Positions 1 through 8,784 of a DNA stretch of 64,000 nt are shown here, one piece after another (the stretch's first letter is position 1; each line of letters begins with the position of its first letter). Under the pieces are notes generated by a model. That model ran no database searches. It was given only the letters and a program-made list of their open reading frames with translations, and was not told the DNA's origin. Source of the DNA: Myxococcus fulvus (GTDB lineage: Bacteria; Myxococcota; Myxococcia; Myxococcales; Myxococcaceae); NCBI RefSeq assembly GCF_900111765.1, contig NZ_FOIB01000001.1, forward strand, positions 992,001 to 1,056,000. The letters run 5' to 3'. The translations under genes and the position numbers were made by a program.

Positions 1-318
1 GATGTGCTGCGAGTCATCCTTCCCATAGGGCTGGTACATCAGCGCGCCCTTCGGGGGATGAATCATCCGCCCCCGCATGGGAATCGCGTGGCGCAGCGCC
101 TCCTCCTCCAGCCCCACCTGCTTCAGCGCGTACAGCCCGCGCGTGGAGATGGCCAGGTTGATGGAGCGCCCCGCGTCGATGACCTCGCGCCGCATGTCCG
201 GCCGACGCTCCAGCACCTCCACGGTGTGCCCACGTCGCGCCAGGAACACGGACAGCAGCGAGCCCACCAGGCCCGCGCCCACCACCGTGACGGCCTCGTT
301 CCGCTCACCCACGGGCAT
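1..318 (-). CDS. kmo: Kynurenine 3-monooxygenase, N-terminal part
   Basis: FAD monooxygenase that hydroxylates L-kynurenine to 3-hydroxykynurenine with NADPH. Only the first 106 residues are in the window; the gene leaves through the left edge. I start it at the ATG at 318, 14 bases inside the end of kynU, so the two are probably translationally coupled. The FAD-binding fingerprint TVVGAGLVGS is at residues 11-20, followed by the strand VEVLERRPD and the segment GRSINLAISTRG (50-61), which is typical of kynurenine monooxygenases. It is the last visible gene of the leftward kynurenine operon. Whether the C-terminus is intact cannot be judged. Confidence 0.9.
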   Translation of the reverse strand, partial: MPVGERNEAVTVVGAGLVGSLLSVFLARRGHTVEVLERRPDMRREVIDAGRSINLAISTRGLYALKQVGLEEEALRHAIPMRGRMIHPPKGALMYQPYGKDDSQHI

Positions 319-1582
319 GTCCCTCCAGCGTCTTCACGAACCGGTACACATCCGTGAACGAGCAGTACAGCGGCGCGGGCGCCGCGCGGATGATGTCCGG
401 CTTGCGGAAGTCACAGATGATGCCCGCGTCCGCCAGCCGCTTGAGCATGCTCGGCGCGTCGCCCTGGAACCGCAGGGACAGCTGCGCCCCCCGCTGCTTC
501 ACGTCGCGCGGCGTGGTGATGCGCACGTAGCCCGGCGGCAGCTTGTCCAACAGGAACTCCAGATACCCCGTGAGCCGCTCGCTCTTGGCGCGCAGGGCCT
601 CCATCCCCGCCTGGTCGAACAGCTCGAACGACGCGCGCAGCGCCGCCAGCTGGAGGATGGGCGGATTCGACAACTGCCACCCCTCCGCGCCCGGCAGCGC
701 GTCGAAGTGTGGCCCCATCTGGAAGCGCGTCGCCTTGTCGTGTCCCCACCAGCCCTCGAACCGGGGGATGTCCTTCGAGCGCGCATGCCGCTCGTGCACG
801 AACACCCCACCCAGGCTCCCAGGTCCGCCGTTGAGGTACTTGTACGAACACCACACCGCGAAGTCCGGCCCGTCGTCGTGCAGCGACAGCTTCAAGTTGC
901 CCGCGCCGTGCGCCAGGTCGAACCCGACGAAGCAGCCCTTCGCGTGCGCCGCGCGCGTAATCGCCGGAATGTCGAACGCCTGGCCCGTGAGGTAGTTCAC
1001 GCTGCCCAGCAGCACCAGCGCCACCTCGTGGCCGTGCTGCTCCAGCGTCGCCAGGATGTCCTCGGTGCGCAGCGTCTCCTCACCCGCGCGCGGCTTGAGC
1101 TCCAGCACCGCCTCGCGCGGGTCATACCCGTGGAAGCGCGCCTGCGAGGCCACCGCGTACTGGTCCGACGGGAACGCGCCACCCTCCACCAGGATTTTGA
1201 AGCGCTCCTTCGTGGGTCGGTAGAACGACACCATCATCAGGTGCAGGTTCACCGTCAGGGTGTTCATCACCACCACTTCCTGCGGCTTCGCGCCCACCAG
1301 CCGAGCGGCCTGCTCCGTGACGAGCTCGTGGTAGTGCAGCCACGGGTGGCGCCCGTGGTGGTGGCCCTCCACTCCGAAGCGGGCCCAGTCCTCCATCTCC
1401 TCCTGCACGTAGCGCGCGGCGTTCTTCGGCTGGAGCCCCAGCGAGTTGCCCGCCAGGTACACCACCGGCTTGCCATCCGGGCCGGGCGGGAAGTGGAACT
1501 GCTCGCGGTAGGAGCCAAGCGCGTCCTGGGCGTCGGCCTTGCGCGCGAAGTCCTGGGAGTCTTCGTAGGGGTACGTCGTCAT
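305..1582 (-). CDS. kynU: Kynureninase
   Basis: PLP enzyme that cleaves 3-hydroxykynurenine (and kynurenine) to 3-hydroxyanthranilate (or anthranilate) plus alanine. It has 425 residues, the normal length. The SYKYLNGGPG motif contains the PLP lysine at about residue 248, and FDLAHGAGN at 221-229 carries the PLP-binding Asp222. The frame is open further upstream (to 1633), but the ATG at 1582 overlaps the stop of the decarboxylase gene as ATGA and begins the conserved protein, so I use it. It sits between the ACMS decarboxylase and kmo in one operon. Assignment is firm. Confidence 0.95.
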   Translation of the reverse strand: MTTYPYEDSQDFARKADAQDALGSYREQFHFPPGPDGKPVVYLAGNSLGLQPKNAARYVQEEMEDWARFGVEGHHHGRHPWLHYHELVTEQAARLVGAKPQEVVVMNTLTVNLHLMMVSFYRPTKERFKILVEGGAFPSDQYAVASQARFHGYDPREAVLELKPRAGEETLRTEDILATLEQHGHEVALVLLGSVNYLTGQAFDIPAITRAAHAKGCFVGFDLAHGAGNLKLSLHDDGPDFAVWCSYKYLNGGPGSLGGVFVHERHARSKDIPRFEGWWGHDKATRFQMGPHFDALPGAEGWQLSNPPILQLAALRASFELFDQAGMEALRAKSERLTGYLEFLLDKLPPGYVRITTPRDVKQRGAQLSLRFQGDAPSMLKRLADAGIICDFRKPDIIRAAPAPLYCSFTDVYRFVKTLEGHARG

Positions 1583-2595
1583 GGGGCGAAGTCCTCGCGC
1601 GAGCGCCCCAGCCACGCCAGGGCGTTCTTCCACAGGAGCTGCTCGCGCGCGTCGGATGAAAGCTCCGTCAGCGATTCGATGAGGGCGCCCGGGCGCAGCT
1701 CGCCCAGGGGGAACGGATAGTCACTGCCCAGCGCCACCTTGTCCTGGCCGAACAGCTTCACGATGAAGCGCAGCGTGTCCGCGTCATGCACCAGCGAGTC
1801 CACCCAGAAGCGGCCCAGGTACTCGCGCGGCGGCACCTTGTTGTCCACCGCCACCAGGTCCGGCCGAGCCTCGAAGCCGTGCTCGATTCGGCCCAGCGTC
1901 CCGGGGAACGCGCCGCCGCCGTGCGCGAAGGCGAAGCGCAGCCTGGGCAGCCGCTCCAGCACGCCGCCGAAGATGAGCGAGCACATGGCCAGCGACATCT
2001 CCGCGGGCATGCCCACCAGCCACGGCAGCCAGTACTTCTGCATCTTCGCCTCGCCCATCATGTCCCACGGGTGGACGAAGATGGACGCGCCCAGCTCGCT
2101 CGCCGCCTGGAAGAACGGGAAGAGCTTCTCGTCGGAGAGGTTCCAGTCGTTGACGTGGCTGCCAATCTGCACGCCCGAAAGCCCCAGCTCCTTCACGCAC
2201 CGCTCCAGCTCCCGCACCGCCAGCTCCGGCGACTGCAGCGGCACCGTGCCCAGTCCCACGAAGCGCTTGGGGTGCTCGCGCACCACCGAGGCCACGTGGT
2301 CATTGAGGAAGCGCGACAGGTCCAGCCCATGCTCCGGCTGCGTCCAGTAGCTGAACATCACCGGCACGGTGGAGATGACCTGCACGTGGACGCCCACGTC
2401 GTCGCATTCCTCGATGCGCTTGACCGGGTCCCAGCAGTTGCTCTCGACCTCCCGGAAGAACTTCCCGTCGTCGCGCAGCATCCGCGCGCGGCACGGCGCG
2501 TGGTGGTCCAGCGTGATGAAGCCGCCGTACCCGTAGCGCTCGGCGAAGCGCGGCAGCTTCTCGGGGAGCAGGTGCGTGTGGATGTCGACCTTCAA
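1579..2595 (-). CDS. nbaD: 2-amino-3-carboxymuconate-6-semialdehyde decarboxylase (ACMSD)
   Basis: Zinc amidohydrolase-fold decarboxylase that turns aminocarboxymuconate semialdehyde into 2-aminomuconate semialdehyde. This diverts the product of 3-hydroxyanthranilate dioxygenase away from spontaneous quinolinate formation. It has 338 residues. The zinc ligands expected from the family are present: His6 and His8 in VDIHTH, His175 in FVHPWDM and Asp292 in GSDYPFP. FAHGGGAFP (about 223-231) and the MPAE segment also match. No ATG fits: the conserved protein begins at a TTG at 2595 whose bases overlap the stop of the preceding gene (TTGA), so a coupled TTG start is the best reading. Its stop overlaps the kynU start as ATGA. 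Confidence 0.95.
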   Translation of the reverse strand: MKVDIHTHLLPEKLPRFAERYGYGGFITLDHHAPCRARMLRDDGKFFREVESNCWDPVKRIEECDDVGVHVQVISTVPVMFSYWTQPEHGLDLSRFLNDHVASVVREHPKRFVGLGTVPLQSPELAVRELERCVKELGLSGVQIGSHVNDWNLSDEKLFPFFQAASELGASIFVHPWDMMGEAKMQKYWLPWLVGMPAEMSLAMCSLIFGGVLERLPRLRFAFAHGGGAFPGTLGRIEHGFEARPDLVAVDNKVPPREYLGRFWVDSLVHDADTLRFIVKLFGQDKVALGSDYPFPLGELRPGALIESLTELSSDAREQLLWKNALAWLGRSREDFAP

Positions 2596-3116
2596 CGCGA
2601 AGGCCCTCCCTTGGTCACCTTCGTCCCGCACTTCTTGCAGGTGCAGTTGGCGTCGTTGCCGTAGAAGTGCTCGAAGATGGGCGGCAGCTGCGTCACGAGG
2701 TTGGTGACGTGCACGAACTCCTCGTAGAGCTTCTCGCCGCAGGACGGGCACATCCACATGAAGCCGTCCATCTCGTGCGGCAGGCGGCGGCGCTCCAGCA
2801 CCAGCCCCACCGTGCCCGCGGGGCGCTGGGGCGAGTGCGGCACCTTGGGCGGCAGCAGGAAGATCTCCCCCTCGGAGATGGGGATGTCCACGGGCTTGCC
2901 GTCGTCGAGCACGCGCAGGTTCATCGTGCCCTCCAGCTGGTAGAAGAACTCCTCGCCCTCGTTGATGTGGAAGTCCGTGCGCGCGTTGGGGCCGCCGACG
3001 ACGGTGACCATGAACTCACGGTCCGCCCAGACCTGCTGGTTGCCGACAGGCGGCTTGAGCAGGTGGCGGTGCTCGTCGATCCACTTCTTGAAGTTGATGG
3101 GGGTCAGGCGGCCCAT
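2592..3116 (-). CDS. nbaC: 3-hydroxyanthranilate 3,4-dioxygenase
   Basis: Cupin-fold iron dioxygenase that opens the ring of 3-hydroxyanthranilate to give aminocarboxymuconate semialdehyde. It has 174 residues, the usual size of bacterial enzymes. Iron ligands of the family are seen as His50, Glu56 and His94. Two CxxC pairs near the C-terminus (Cys123/126 and Cys160/163) match the rubredoxin-like second iron site of the bacterial type. The ATG follows the stop of the deaminase gene with no gap, and its own stop overlaps the TTG of the next gene. Also called haaO. Confidence 0.96.
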   Translation of the reverse strand: MGRLTPINFKKWIDEHRHLLKPPVGNQQVWADREFMVTVVGGPNARTDFHINEGEEFFYQLEGTMNLRVLDDGKPVDIPISEGEIFLLPPKVPHSPQRPAGTVGLVLERRRLPHEMDGFMWMCPSCGEKLYEEFVHVTNLVTQLPPIFEHFYGNDANCTCKKCGTKVTKGGPSR

Positions 3117-3545
3117 TCATTCATCTCCGATGGTGGCGATGCACTTGAGCTCGATGGCGATCGGCGTGGGCAGCCGGTTGATCTCGAGCGTCGTCCTGCA
3201 CGGCGGGTTGTCCTTGAAGTACTCCGCCCACAGGCGGTTGTACGTGGGGAAGTCCTTCTTCATGTCCGTCAGGTACACCGTGACGTCCACCAGCTTGTCC
3301 CAGGAGGAGCCCGCGTCCTCCAGGATGTAGCGGACGTTGCGGAACACCGAGTGGCACTGCGCCTCGATGTCGTACGAGGTGATGTGGCCCTCGGCGTCCA
3401 GCTCCACGCCGGGAATCTTCTTCGTCCCGCGCTCGCGCGGGCCCACGCCCGACAGGAACAACAAGTTGCCCACACGCCGTGCGTGGGGATACAGGCCCAC
3501 GGGCTCCGGGGCCTTCTGGGAATCGACTCGCTCACTGGTGCTCAC
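3117..3545 (-). CDS. nbaF: 2-aminomuconate deaminase (RidA fold)
   Basis: RidA/YjgF-fold protein of 142 residues, probably releasing ammonia from 2-aminomuconate to give 4-oxalocrotonate. Family marks include LFLSGVGPRE near residue 30, the C-terminal CRTTLEINRLPTP and the closing IELKCIA strand. On sequence alone it could be a generic RidA imine deaminase. Its place between the semialdehyde dehydrogenase and the 3-hydroxyanthranilate dioxygenase, with no intergenic space on the 3' side, argues for the pathway-specific role (amnD/nbaF). Confidence 0.88.
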   Translation of the reverse strand: MSTSERVDSQKAPEPVGLYPHARRVGNLLFLSGVGPRERGTKKIPGVELDAEGHITSYDIEAQCHSVFRNVRYILEDAGSSWDKLVDVTVYLTDMKKDFPTYNRLWAEYFKDNPPCRTTLEINRLPTPIAIELKCIATIGDE

Positions 3546-3566
3546 GTCGCGTCTCCGTCCAGCGCG

Positions 3567-5009
3567 TCACAGCTTGATGCACACGTTCTTCGGCTCGGTG
3601 AAGAAGCGCAGCGCCTCCCAGCCGCCCTCGCGCCCCACCCCCGAGTCCTTCACCCCGCCGAACGGCGTGCGCAAGTCACGCAGCATCCAGCAGTTCACCC
3701 ACACGATTCCGCTGTGCAGCCGCGAGGCGAAGCGGTGCGCCCGCTTCACGTCCCGCGTCCACACGCTCGCCGCCAGGCCGTACTTCGTCGAGTTCGCCCA
3801 CGCGAGCACCTCATCCTCGGTGTCGAACGGGATGAGCGTGGCCACCGGGCCGAAGATCTCCTCCTGGTTGGTGCGGCACCCCGCGCCCAGGCCCTCGATG
3901 AGCGTGGGCTCCACGAACCAGCCCTCGCGGCAGCGGCCCGTCAGGCTCGCGCGCTTGCCTCCGGCCAGCACACGTCCGCCCTCCTGCTTCGCCAGGTCGA
4001 TGTAGCCCATCACCTTGTCGAAGTGCTGCTGCGACACCAGCGCGCCCTGCTCGGTGCCGGCCTCCAGCGGGTCGCCCACCTTGAGCGCCTGCGTGCGCGC
4101 CACCAGCGCGTCCCGGAAGCGCTCGTAGATGGGGCGCTGCACGAAGATGCGCGGGCCGCAGAGGCAAATCTGTCCCTGGTTGGAGAACGACGAGCGCACC
4201 GTCGTCGCCAGCGCCTCCTCGAAGTCGCAGTCCTCGAAGATGACGTTGGGGTTCTTCCCGCCCATCTCCAGCGACAGCTTCTTGAAGTTCGGCGCCGCGA
4301 CGCGGGCAATCTCCGCGCCCACGCGGGTGCTGCCGGTGAAGGAGATGGCTGGGATGTCCGGGTGCTCGCTCATGGCCGCGCCCACCTTGGGACCCAGGCC
4401 GTGGACGATGTTGAGCACGCCGGGCGGCAGGCCCACGTCGCGGCACACCTGCGACAACAGGAACGCCGTCATCGGCGTGACTTCGGAGGGCTTGGCCACC
4501 ACGCAGTTGCCGATGGCCAGCGCGGGCGCGAGCTTCCACGTGAGCAGGTACAGCGGCAGGTTCCACGGCGAGATGCAGCCCACCACGCCCAGCGGCGAGC
4601 GCAGCGTGTAGTTGAGCGCGACGCCGTCGGTGGCGTGCGCCTCGCTGGAGAACTGCGTCACCGCGTCCGCGAAGAACTCGAAGTTGAGGATGCTGCGCGG
4701 GATGTCCACGCTGGACGCCACCGACAGCGGCTTGCCGGAGTCGATGGACTCCGCGCGGGCGAACGCGTCCAGTCGCTCGCGAATCGTGTCCGCCACCTTG
4801 CGCAGGAGGCGCGAGCGCTCCGCGGCGGGCGTGGCGGCCCAGGCCGGGAAGGCGCGCTGGGCAGCCTCCACCGCGTGCTGGAGGTCCGTGGCGTCCGAGT
4901 CCGGCACCTGCACGTAGCCCTTGCCCGTCGCGGGCTCGGGCTTGTCCAGCCACTGGCCGCCGCGCGCGGGGATGAGCTCTCCGCCGATGTAGTTGAGCAC
5001 CTTCTGCAT
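3567..5009 (-). CDS. nbaE: 2-aminomuconic 6-semialdehyde dehydrogenase
   Basis: NAD-dependent aldehyde dehydrogenase of 480 residues that oxidises 2-aminomuconate semialdehyde to 2-aminomuconate. The general-base Glu248 lies in LSLEMGGKNP and the catalytic Cys282 in NQGQICLCG; both contexts are those of the hydroxymuconic/aminomuconic semialdehyde dehydrogenase group. The FTGSTRVG loop is at 224-231. The frame is open to 5129, but the ATG at 5009 gives the normal family N-terminus (MQKVLNYIGGEL). It is the first gene of the kynurenine operon. A 287-bp region (5010-5296) separates it from the divergent kinase gene and should hold the operon promoter; I recognise no specific element there. Confidence 0.9.
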   Translation of the reverse strand: MQKVLNYIGGELIPARGGQWLDKPEPATGKGYVQVPDSDATDLQHAVEAAQRAFPAWAATPAAERSRLLRKVADTIRERLDAFARAESIDSGKPLSVASSVDIPRSILNFEFFADAVTQFSSEAHATDGVALNYTLRSPLGVVGCISPWNLPLYLLTWKLAPALAIGNCVVAKPSEVTPMTAFLLSQVCRDVGLPPGVLNIVHGLGPKVGAAMSEHPDIPAISFTGSTRVGAEIARVAAPNFKKLSLEMGGKNPNVIFEDCDFEEALATTVRSSFSNQGQICLCGPRIFVQRPIYERFRDALVARTQALKVGDPLEAGTEQGALVSQQHFDKVMGYIDLAKQEGGRVLAGGKRASLTGRCREGWFVEPTLIEGLGAGCRTNQEEIFGPVATLIPFDTEDEVLAWANSTKYGLAASVWTRDVKRAHRFASRLHSGIVWVNCWMLRDLRTPFGGVKDSGVGREGGWEALRFFTEPKNVCIKL

Positions 5010-5296
5010 GTCCGAGCCCTCCGTGCGCGCTCCGTGTCCTCCGGACCGCTCGCGAGCGCCTGGTCCCTCGGGTGCCGGGAGACAGGGGGAGCGCGGGGGC
5101 CCGGGTCGAACGGGGCGCAATGTACGCAACCGAGCCAGCCGTCACCAGCATCACGGAAAGCGCACTTCCGGCTGTCGTCCTCTCGCGTCAAACGGGTGAC
5201 GACTCCGGCTGCCTGGAGGGTGGGCGAGCGGTGGGGGAATACGGAGGGCTGGAGGCGCGGGGGGCCGGACCGGGTTGTGTGTAAAGGGAGTCAGAC

Positions 5297-7033
5297 ATGC
5301 CCATGGAACCTGTCGCGCCGATGTCCGAGGAAGAGGCGCGCGCGGCGGCGGATGCGGATTCACGGCAGCTCCTCTCGGCGGCCACCGTCGAGGAGGCGCT
5401 CACGGTGCTCGTGGAGGTCGCCCGCCGGCTGACGCGCGCGCACCAGGCGACCGTGGTGCTGACGCCTGCTCCCGGCAGGACGCGGGGGGCGAGCGTCACC
5501 TCGCTCTCGCGTGCCTACGAGGTCTGGGGTGGCTACGCCGTGCCCTCGGGGGGCGGTCGCGCCCGGCGGGAGCGCCGCGCCACCACGCGGGCCGCGGAGC
5601 CCCGGGGTCGGCTGGCCGTGGCGCTGCCCTCGAACGCGGGGGTGCTCTACCTCTTCGACCGGGAGGTGGGGGACTTCAGCCACGAGGACGAGGTGGCGCT
5701 CTCCCGGCTCGCCCGCCTCGCGGGCCTGGCGCTGGAGTCCGCCCGCCTGCTGCTCGAGGAGCAACAGGCGCGCACGGAGGCCGAGGACGCCGAGCACCGC
5801 GCGGCCTTCCTCTCCGACGCCAGCCGCCTGCTGGCTTCCTCGTCGCTCGACCCCAAGGTGACGCTCGACACGCTGGCCCGGCTCAGCGTGCCCGTCATGG
5901 CGGACTGGTGCTTCGTCGACATCATCGACGAGTCGGGCACCGTGCAGCGCACGTCCGTGGCGCACGCCGACGCGCGCGATGCGCCGCTCGCCCTGCGCGT
6001 GCGCGAGTTCCCTCCCGGGCTCGAGGGCAGCATCCACCCCACCACGCGCGTGGCCCGCCACGCCGAGTCCCTGCTCGTCGACGACGTCGACGACGCGTGG
6101 CTGCATCGCGTGTCGGTGAGCCATGAGCACTACGAGACCATGCGCGAGGTGGGCTTCCACGGCATCATGTCCGTGCCGCTCGTCGCGCGGGGACGCTCGC
6201 TGGGCGCGCTCACGTTCCTCGCGGTGCGCCCCTCGCGCCACTACAGCCGGGCGGACCTGGACACGGCGCAGGACCTGGCCCGCCGCGCGGCGCTGTTCCT
6301 GGACAACGCCCGGCTCTACCGCGAGGCGCGCCGCTCGGTGCTGCTGCGCGACGAGTTCCTCGCCGTGGCCAGCCACGAGCTCAAGACGCCGCTCACGCCG
6401 TTGCAATTGCGCCTGCAGTGGCTGCGGCAGCAGACGCGCAAGGACAAGCCCTACCTGCCCACGTCGCTGGTGCTCTCGCAGCTGGACGTGGTGCAGCGCC
6501 AGGTGGACAAGCTGTCGGGGCTGGTGCACGGGCTGCTCGATGTCTCGCGCATGTCCAGCGGACGGCTGTCCTTGCACCGCGAGGACGTGGACCTGGAGGT
6601 GCTGGCGCGCGAGGTGAAGGCGCGCCTGACGCTCGCGGCGAGTCAGGCCGGCAGCGAGGTGTCGCTCACCACGCACGGTGACGTGAAGGGGCACTGGGAC
6701 CGCGCCCGGCTGGAGCAGGTGTTGACGCACCTGCTCGCCAACGCGCTGAAGTACGGCGCGGGGCAGCCGGTGCGCGTGGAGCTGCGCGACGCGGGGGAGG
6801 ACGTGGTGGTGCGCGTGGAGGACGCGGGCATCGGCATCGCCCGCGAGTACCAGTCCCACATCTTCGAGCGCTTCGGCCGCGCCGTCAGCGAGCGTCACTA
6901 CGGCGGCCTGGGCCTGGGGCTCTACGTCACCCGGCAGATTGTCGAGGCCCACGGCGGCACCATCCAGGTGGCGAGCGAGCCGGAGAAGGGCAGCCACTTC
7001 GAGGTGACCCTGCCCCGGCGCGAGAGCACCTGA
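5297..7033 (+). CDS. GAF-domain sensor histidine kinase
   Basis: Predicted soluble histidine kinase of 578 residues. An N-terminal GAF-like region (about 20-155) is followed by a second GAF domain (about 170-340). Then come a HisKA dimerisation domain with the phospho-acceptor His360 in VASHELKTPLTP and an HATPase domain with the N-box LANALKYG and glycine boxes DAGIGIA and GGLGLGLY. There is no membrane segment, so the input is probably cytoplasmic. AAAGGGAG at about 5283 supports the ATG at 5297. No response regulator is adjacent. It is transcribed away from the kynurenine operon; any link to it is only positional. Confidence 0.9.
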   Translation: MPMEPVAPMSEEEARAAADADSRQLLSAATVEEALTVLVEVARRLTRAHQATVVLTPAPGRTRGASVTSLSRAYEVWGGYAVPSGGGRARRERRATTRAAEPRGRLAVALPSNAGVLYLFDREVGDFSHEDEVALSRLARLAGLALESARLLLEEQQARTEAEDAEHRAAFLSDASRLLASSSLDPKVTLDTLARLSVPVMADWCFVDIIDESGTVQRTSVAHADARDAPLALRVREFPPGLEGSIHPTTRVARHAESLLVDDVDDAWLHRVSVSHEHYETMREVGFHGIMSVPLVARGRSLGALTFLAVRPSRHYSRADLDTAQDLARRAALFLDNARLYREARRSVLLRDEFLAVASHELKTPLTPLQLRLQWLRQQTRKDKPYLPTSLVLSQLDVVQRQVDKLSGLVHGLLDVSRMSSGRLSLHREDVDLEVLAREVKARLTLAASQAGSEVSLTTHGDVKGHWDRARLEQVLTHLLANALKYGAGQPVRVELRDAGEDVVVRVEDAGIGIAREYQSHIFERFGRAVSERHYGGLGLGLYVTRQIVEAHGGTIQVASEPEKGSHFEVTLPRREST

Positions 7034-7081
7034 CGTGCGTCCCGCTCCCGCTCGGCTATAAACGCCCCGGGAGGAAACAAC

Positions 7082-7864
7082 ATGTCACGCAAGGTGGCCC
7101 TCATCACCGGTGCATCGGCGGGGTTGGGTGAGCAGTTCGCGCGGCGCTTCGCTCGGGACGGACACGACGTCATCCTGGTCGCCCGCAGTGCCGAGCGCCT
7201 GGAGGCGCTCGCCGCGACGCTCCAGAAGGAGCACGGGGTGACGGCCCACGTGCTGCCCGCGGATTTGACGCGGCCGGAGGCGCCCGAGCGGCTCTTCGCG
7301 CAGGTGGCCGAGCGCGGCCTTGAGGTGGAGTTCCTCGTCAACAACGCGGGCTTCGGCTCCGCGGGCCCCTTCCTGGACCAGGACGTGAAGCGCGAGGGGG
7401 AGATGGTGGAGGTCAACTGCACCGCGCTGTTGAAGCTCACGCACCTGTTCGCCCGGCCCATGCGCGAGCGCGGCCACGGCCGCATCCTCAACGTGGCCTC
7501 CACCGCCGGCTTCCAGCCGGGGCCCTACATGGCCACGTACTACGCGACCAAGGCCTTCGTCGTGTCGCTGTCGGAGGCGCTCTCCTACGAGCTGAAGGGC
7601 ACGGGCGTGACGGTGACGTGCCACTGCCCCGGCGCGACGCACACCGAGTTCGCCCAGCGCGCGGGCAACGACAAGACCCGCCTGTTCCAGCGCACCGGCG
7701 TGGCCAAGGCCCCTGACGTGGTGGAGCACGCGTACGCGAAGATGATGAGCGGGCGCGTGCTGGCCATCCACGGCGTGGCCAACGCGGTGGGGGCCTTCAT
7801 GGTGCGCCTGAGCCCGCGCGCCGCCGTGCGCGCCATGGTCGCCGGGCTCAACCAGCAGGGCTGA
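7082..7864 (+). CDS. Short-chain dehydrogenase/reductase
   Basis: NAD(P)-dependent oxidoreductase of the classical SDR type, 260 residues. The cofactor motif TGASAGLG is at 9-16, NNAG at 87-90, the catalytic Ser at 140 and the YxxxK pair at Tyr153/Lys157. The PG motif HCPGATHTEF follows. The resemblance to the DltE/YqjQ-like SDR group (acyl-lipid or ketone reductases) is only general, so the substrate is unknown. GGGAGGAAAC sits 7 bases before the ATG. It lies 48 bp after the kinase gene on the same strand and may be co-transcribed. Confidence 0.9.
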   Translation: MSRKVALITGASAGLGEQFARRFARDGHDVILVARSAERLEALAATLQKEHGVTAHVLPADLTRPEAPERLFAQVAERGLEVEFLVNNAGFGSAGPFLDQDVKREGEMVEVNCTALLKLTHLFARPMRERGHGRILNVASTAGFQPGPYMATYYATKAFVVSLSEALSYELKGTGVTVTCHCPGATHTEFAQRAGNDKTRLFQRTGVAKAPDVVEHAYAKMMSGRVLAIHGVANAVGAFMVRLSPRAAVRAMVAGLNQQG

Positions 7865-7878
7865 GCGTCTGATGTGGA

Positions 7879-7921
7879 CCGGGCCGTGAGCCCCTCGGTT
7901 CGAGGAGGCGTCACGGCCCGG
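7879..7921. terminator. Bidirectional terminator-like hairpin
   Basis: Perfect 11-bp inverted repeat CCGGGCCGTGA / TCACGGCCCGG. Its loop contains a further CCTCG/CGAGG pairing. It fills the 71-bp gap between the convergent SDR and outer-membrane protein genes. There is no T-run, so its efficiency as an intrinsic terminator is uncertain. Confidence 0.65.
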
Positions 7922-7935
7922 CGCGCGACCTGGCT

Positions 7936-8544
7936 TCAGTTGAAGGTCGCGGTGAACAGCAGCGAGAAGTGGGTGACGTTCCAGTCGTCGTTGCCGCCGC
8001 TGCGGATGCGGCCCAGCGCCAGCTCGGCGCCGATGCCCACGCCCCAGTTGTCGCTCACCCACCACTCCTTGCCCAGGCCCAGGTGCAGGCCCACGCCGGT
8101 GTCGGTCTCCGCCTCCGTCTCACCGCCGTACGAGGCGCTGAGCTGGTTGGCCACCACCGCGCCGGAGAGGTAGAAGTTGACGGGCATGAAGTAGTACGCG
8201 AGGCCCACGCCGATGGCGGCGTAGTTGCTGGCCACGTCGTCGTCCTCGTCCCCCTCGATGGTGACACCCTCCACCTCGATGTCCGGGTTGGGCGTGGAGG
8301 TGCCAAACAGCTTTCCGTAGAGGATGAAGTTGTTGATGGGCGCGAAGCCCAGCTCCAGGTTGAGCGTGCCCGCTCCGCCCTTGAGGGCCAGGTCCACGCC
8401 CTGACCCACGGCGGCCGAGTGCGTGTAGCCCAGGCCGAGCTGACCGCGCAGATAGAAGCCATCGTGGGTGTGTCGGCCGCGGTCATCCGCCAGCGCGATG
8501 GAGGAGGGAAGCAGCACTGCCGCGAAGAGCCAAGAGTAGCGCAT
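7936..8544 (-). CDS. Predicted outer-membrane beta-barrel protein
   Basis: 202-residue exported protein. The ATG at 8544 gives a clean signal peptide (MRYSWLFAAVLLPSSIALA, cleavage after ALA). The rest is made of alternating, glycine- and aromatic-rich strands (FYLRGQLGLGYTH, NFILYGKLFG, VGLHLGLGKEWWV) and ends in HFSLLFTATFN, the aromatic-ended final strand expected of an outer-membrane barrel. The size suits an eight-stranded OmpW/OmpA-like barrel. Ligand and function are unknown. It diverges from the 4-oxalocrotonate decarboxylase-like gene. Confidence 0.8.
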   Translation of the reverse strand: MRYSWLFAAVLLPSSIALADDRGRHTHDGFYLRGQLGLGYTHSAAVGQGVDLALKGGAGTLNLELGFAPINNFILYGKLFGTSTPNPDIEVEGVTIEGDEDDDVASNYAAIGVGLAYYFMPVNFYLSGAVVANQLSASYGGETEAETDTGVGLHLGLGKEWWVSDNWGVGIGAELALGRIRSGGNDDWNVTHFSLLFTATFN

Positions 8545-8784
8545 GAAGTCGAGTCCTTGCTTCGGTGGAGCCCGCCCCGGCCGGGAGGTCTCGTCGGGGT
8601 GATGCAGCATGGCGACCGCTCGATGCCAGCCCGGGAGACACCCTCATTCCCGGGTCCGCAGGCTTATACCCCGGTGACGGCCGATGCGAGCAACCCTCGC
8701 CCGACTCCGCGAAAGCTGCTCTGCTGCGCGCCCACCGGCGCCCCCTTTTTTCCGTTCCGCGCCGGAGACTCGGAGAGGGATGCG

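Noticed and set aside
77..1720. Long rightward open frame of 547 codons opposite kynU
   Set aside because: It is the antisense shadow of kynU and the start of ACMSD in GC-rich DNA; its translation is Arg/His-rich and matches no family, while the leftward proteins are conserved.
8741..8757. C-run followed by a T-run as a terminator before the decarboxylase-like gene
   Set aside because: No stem precedes the T-run on the plus strand and no gene ends there; it lies in a divergent promoter region.
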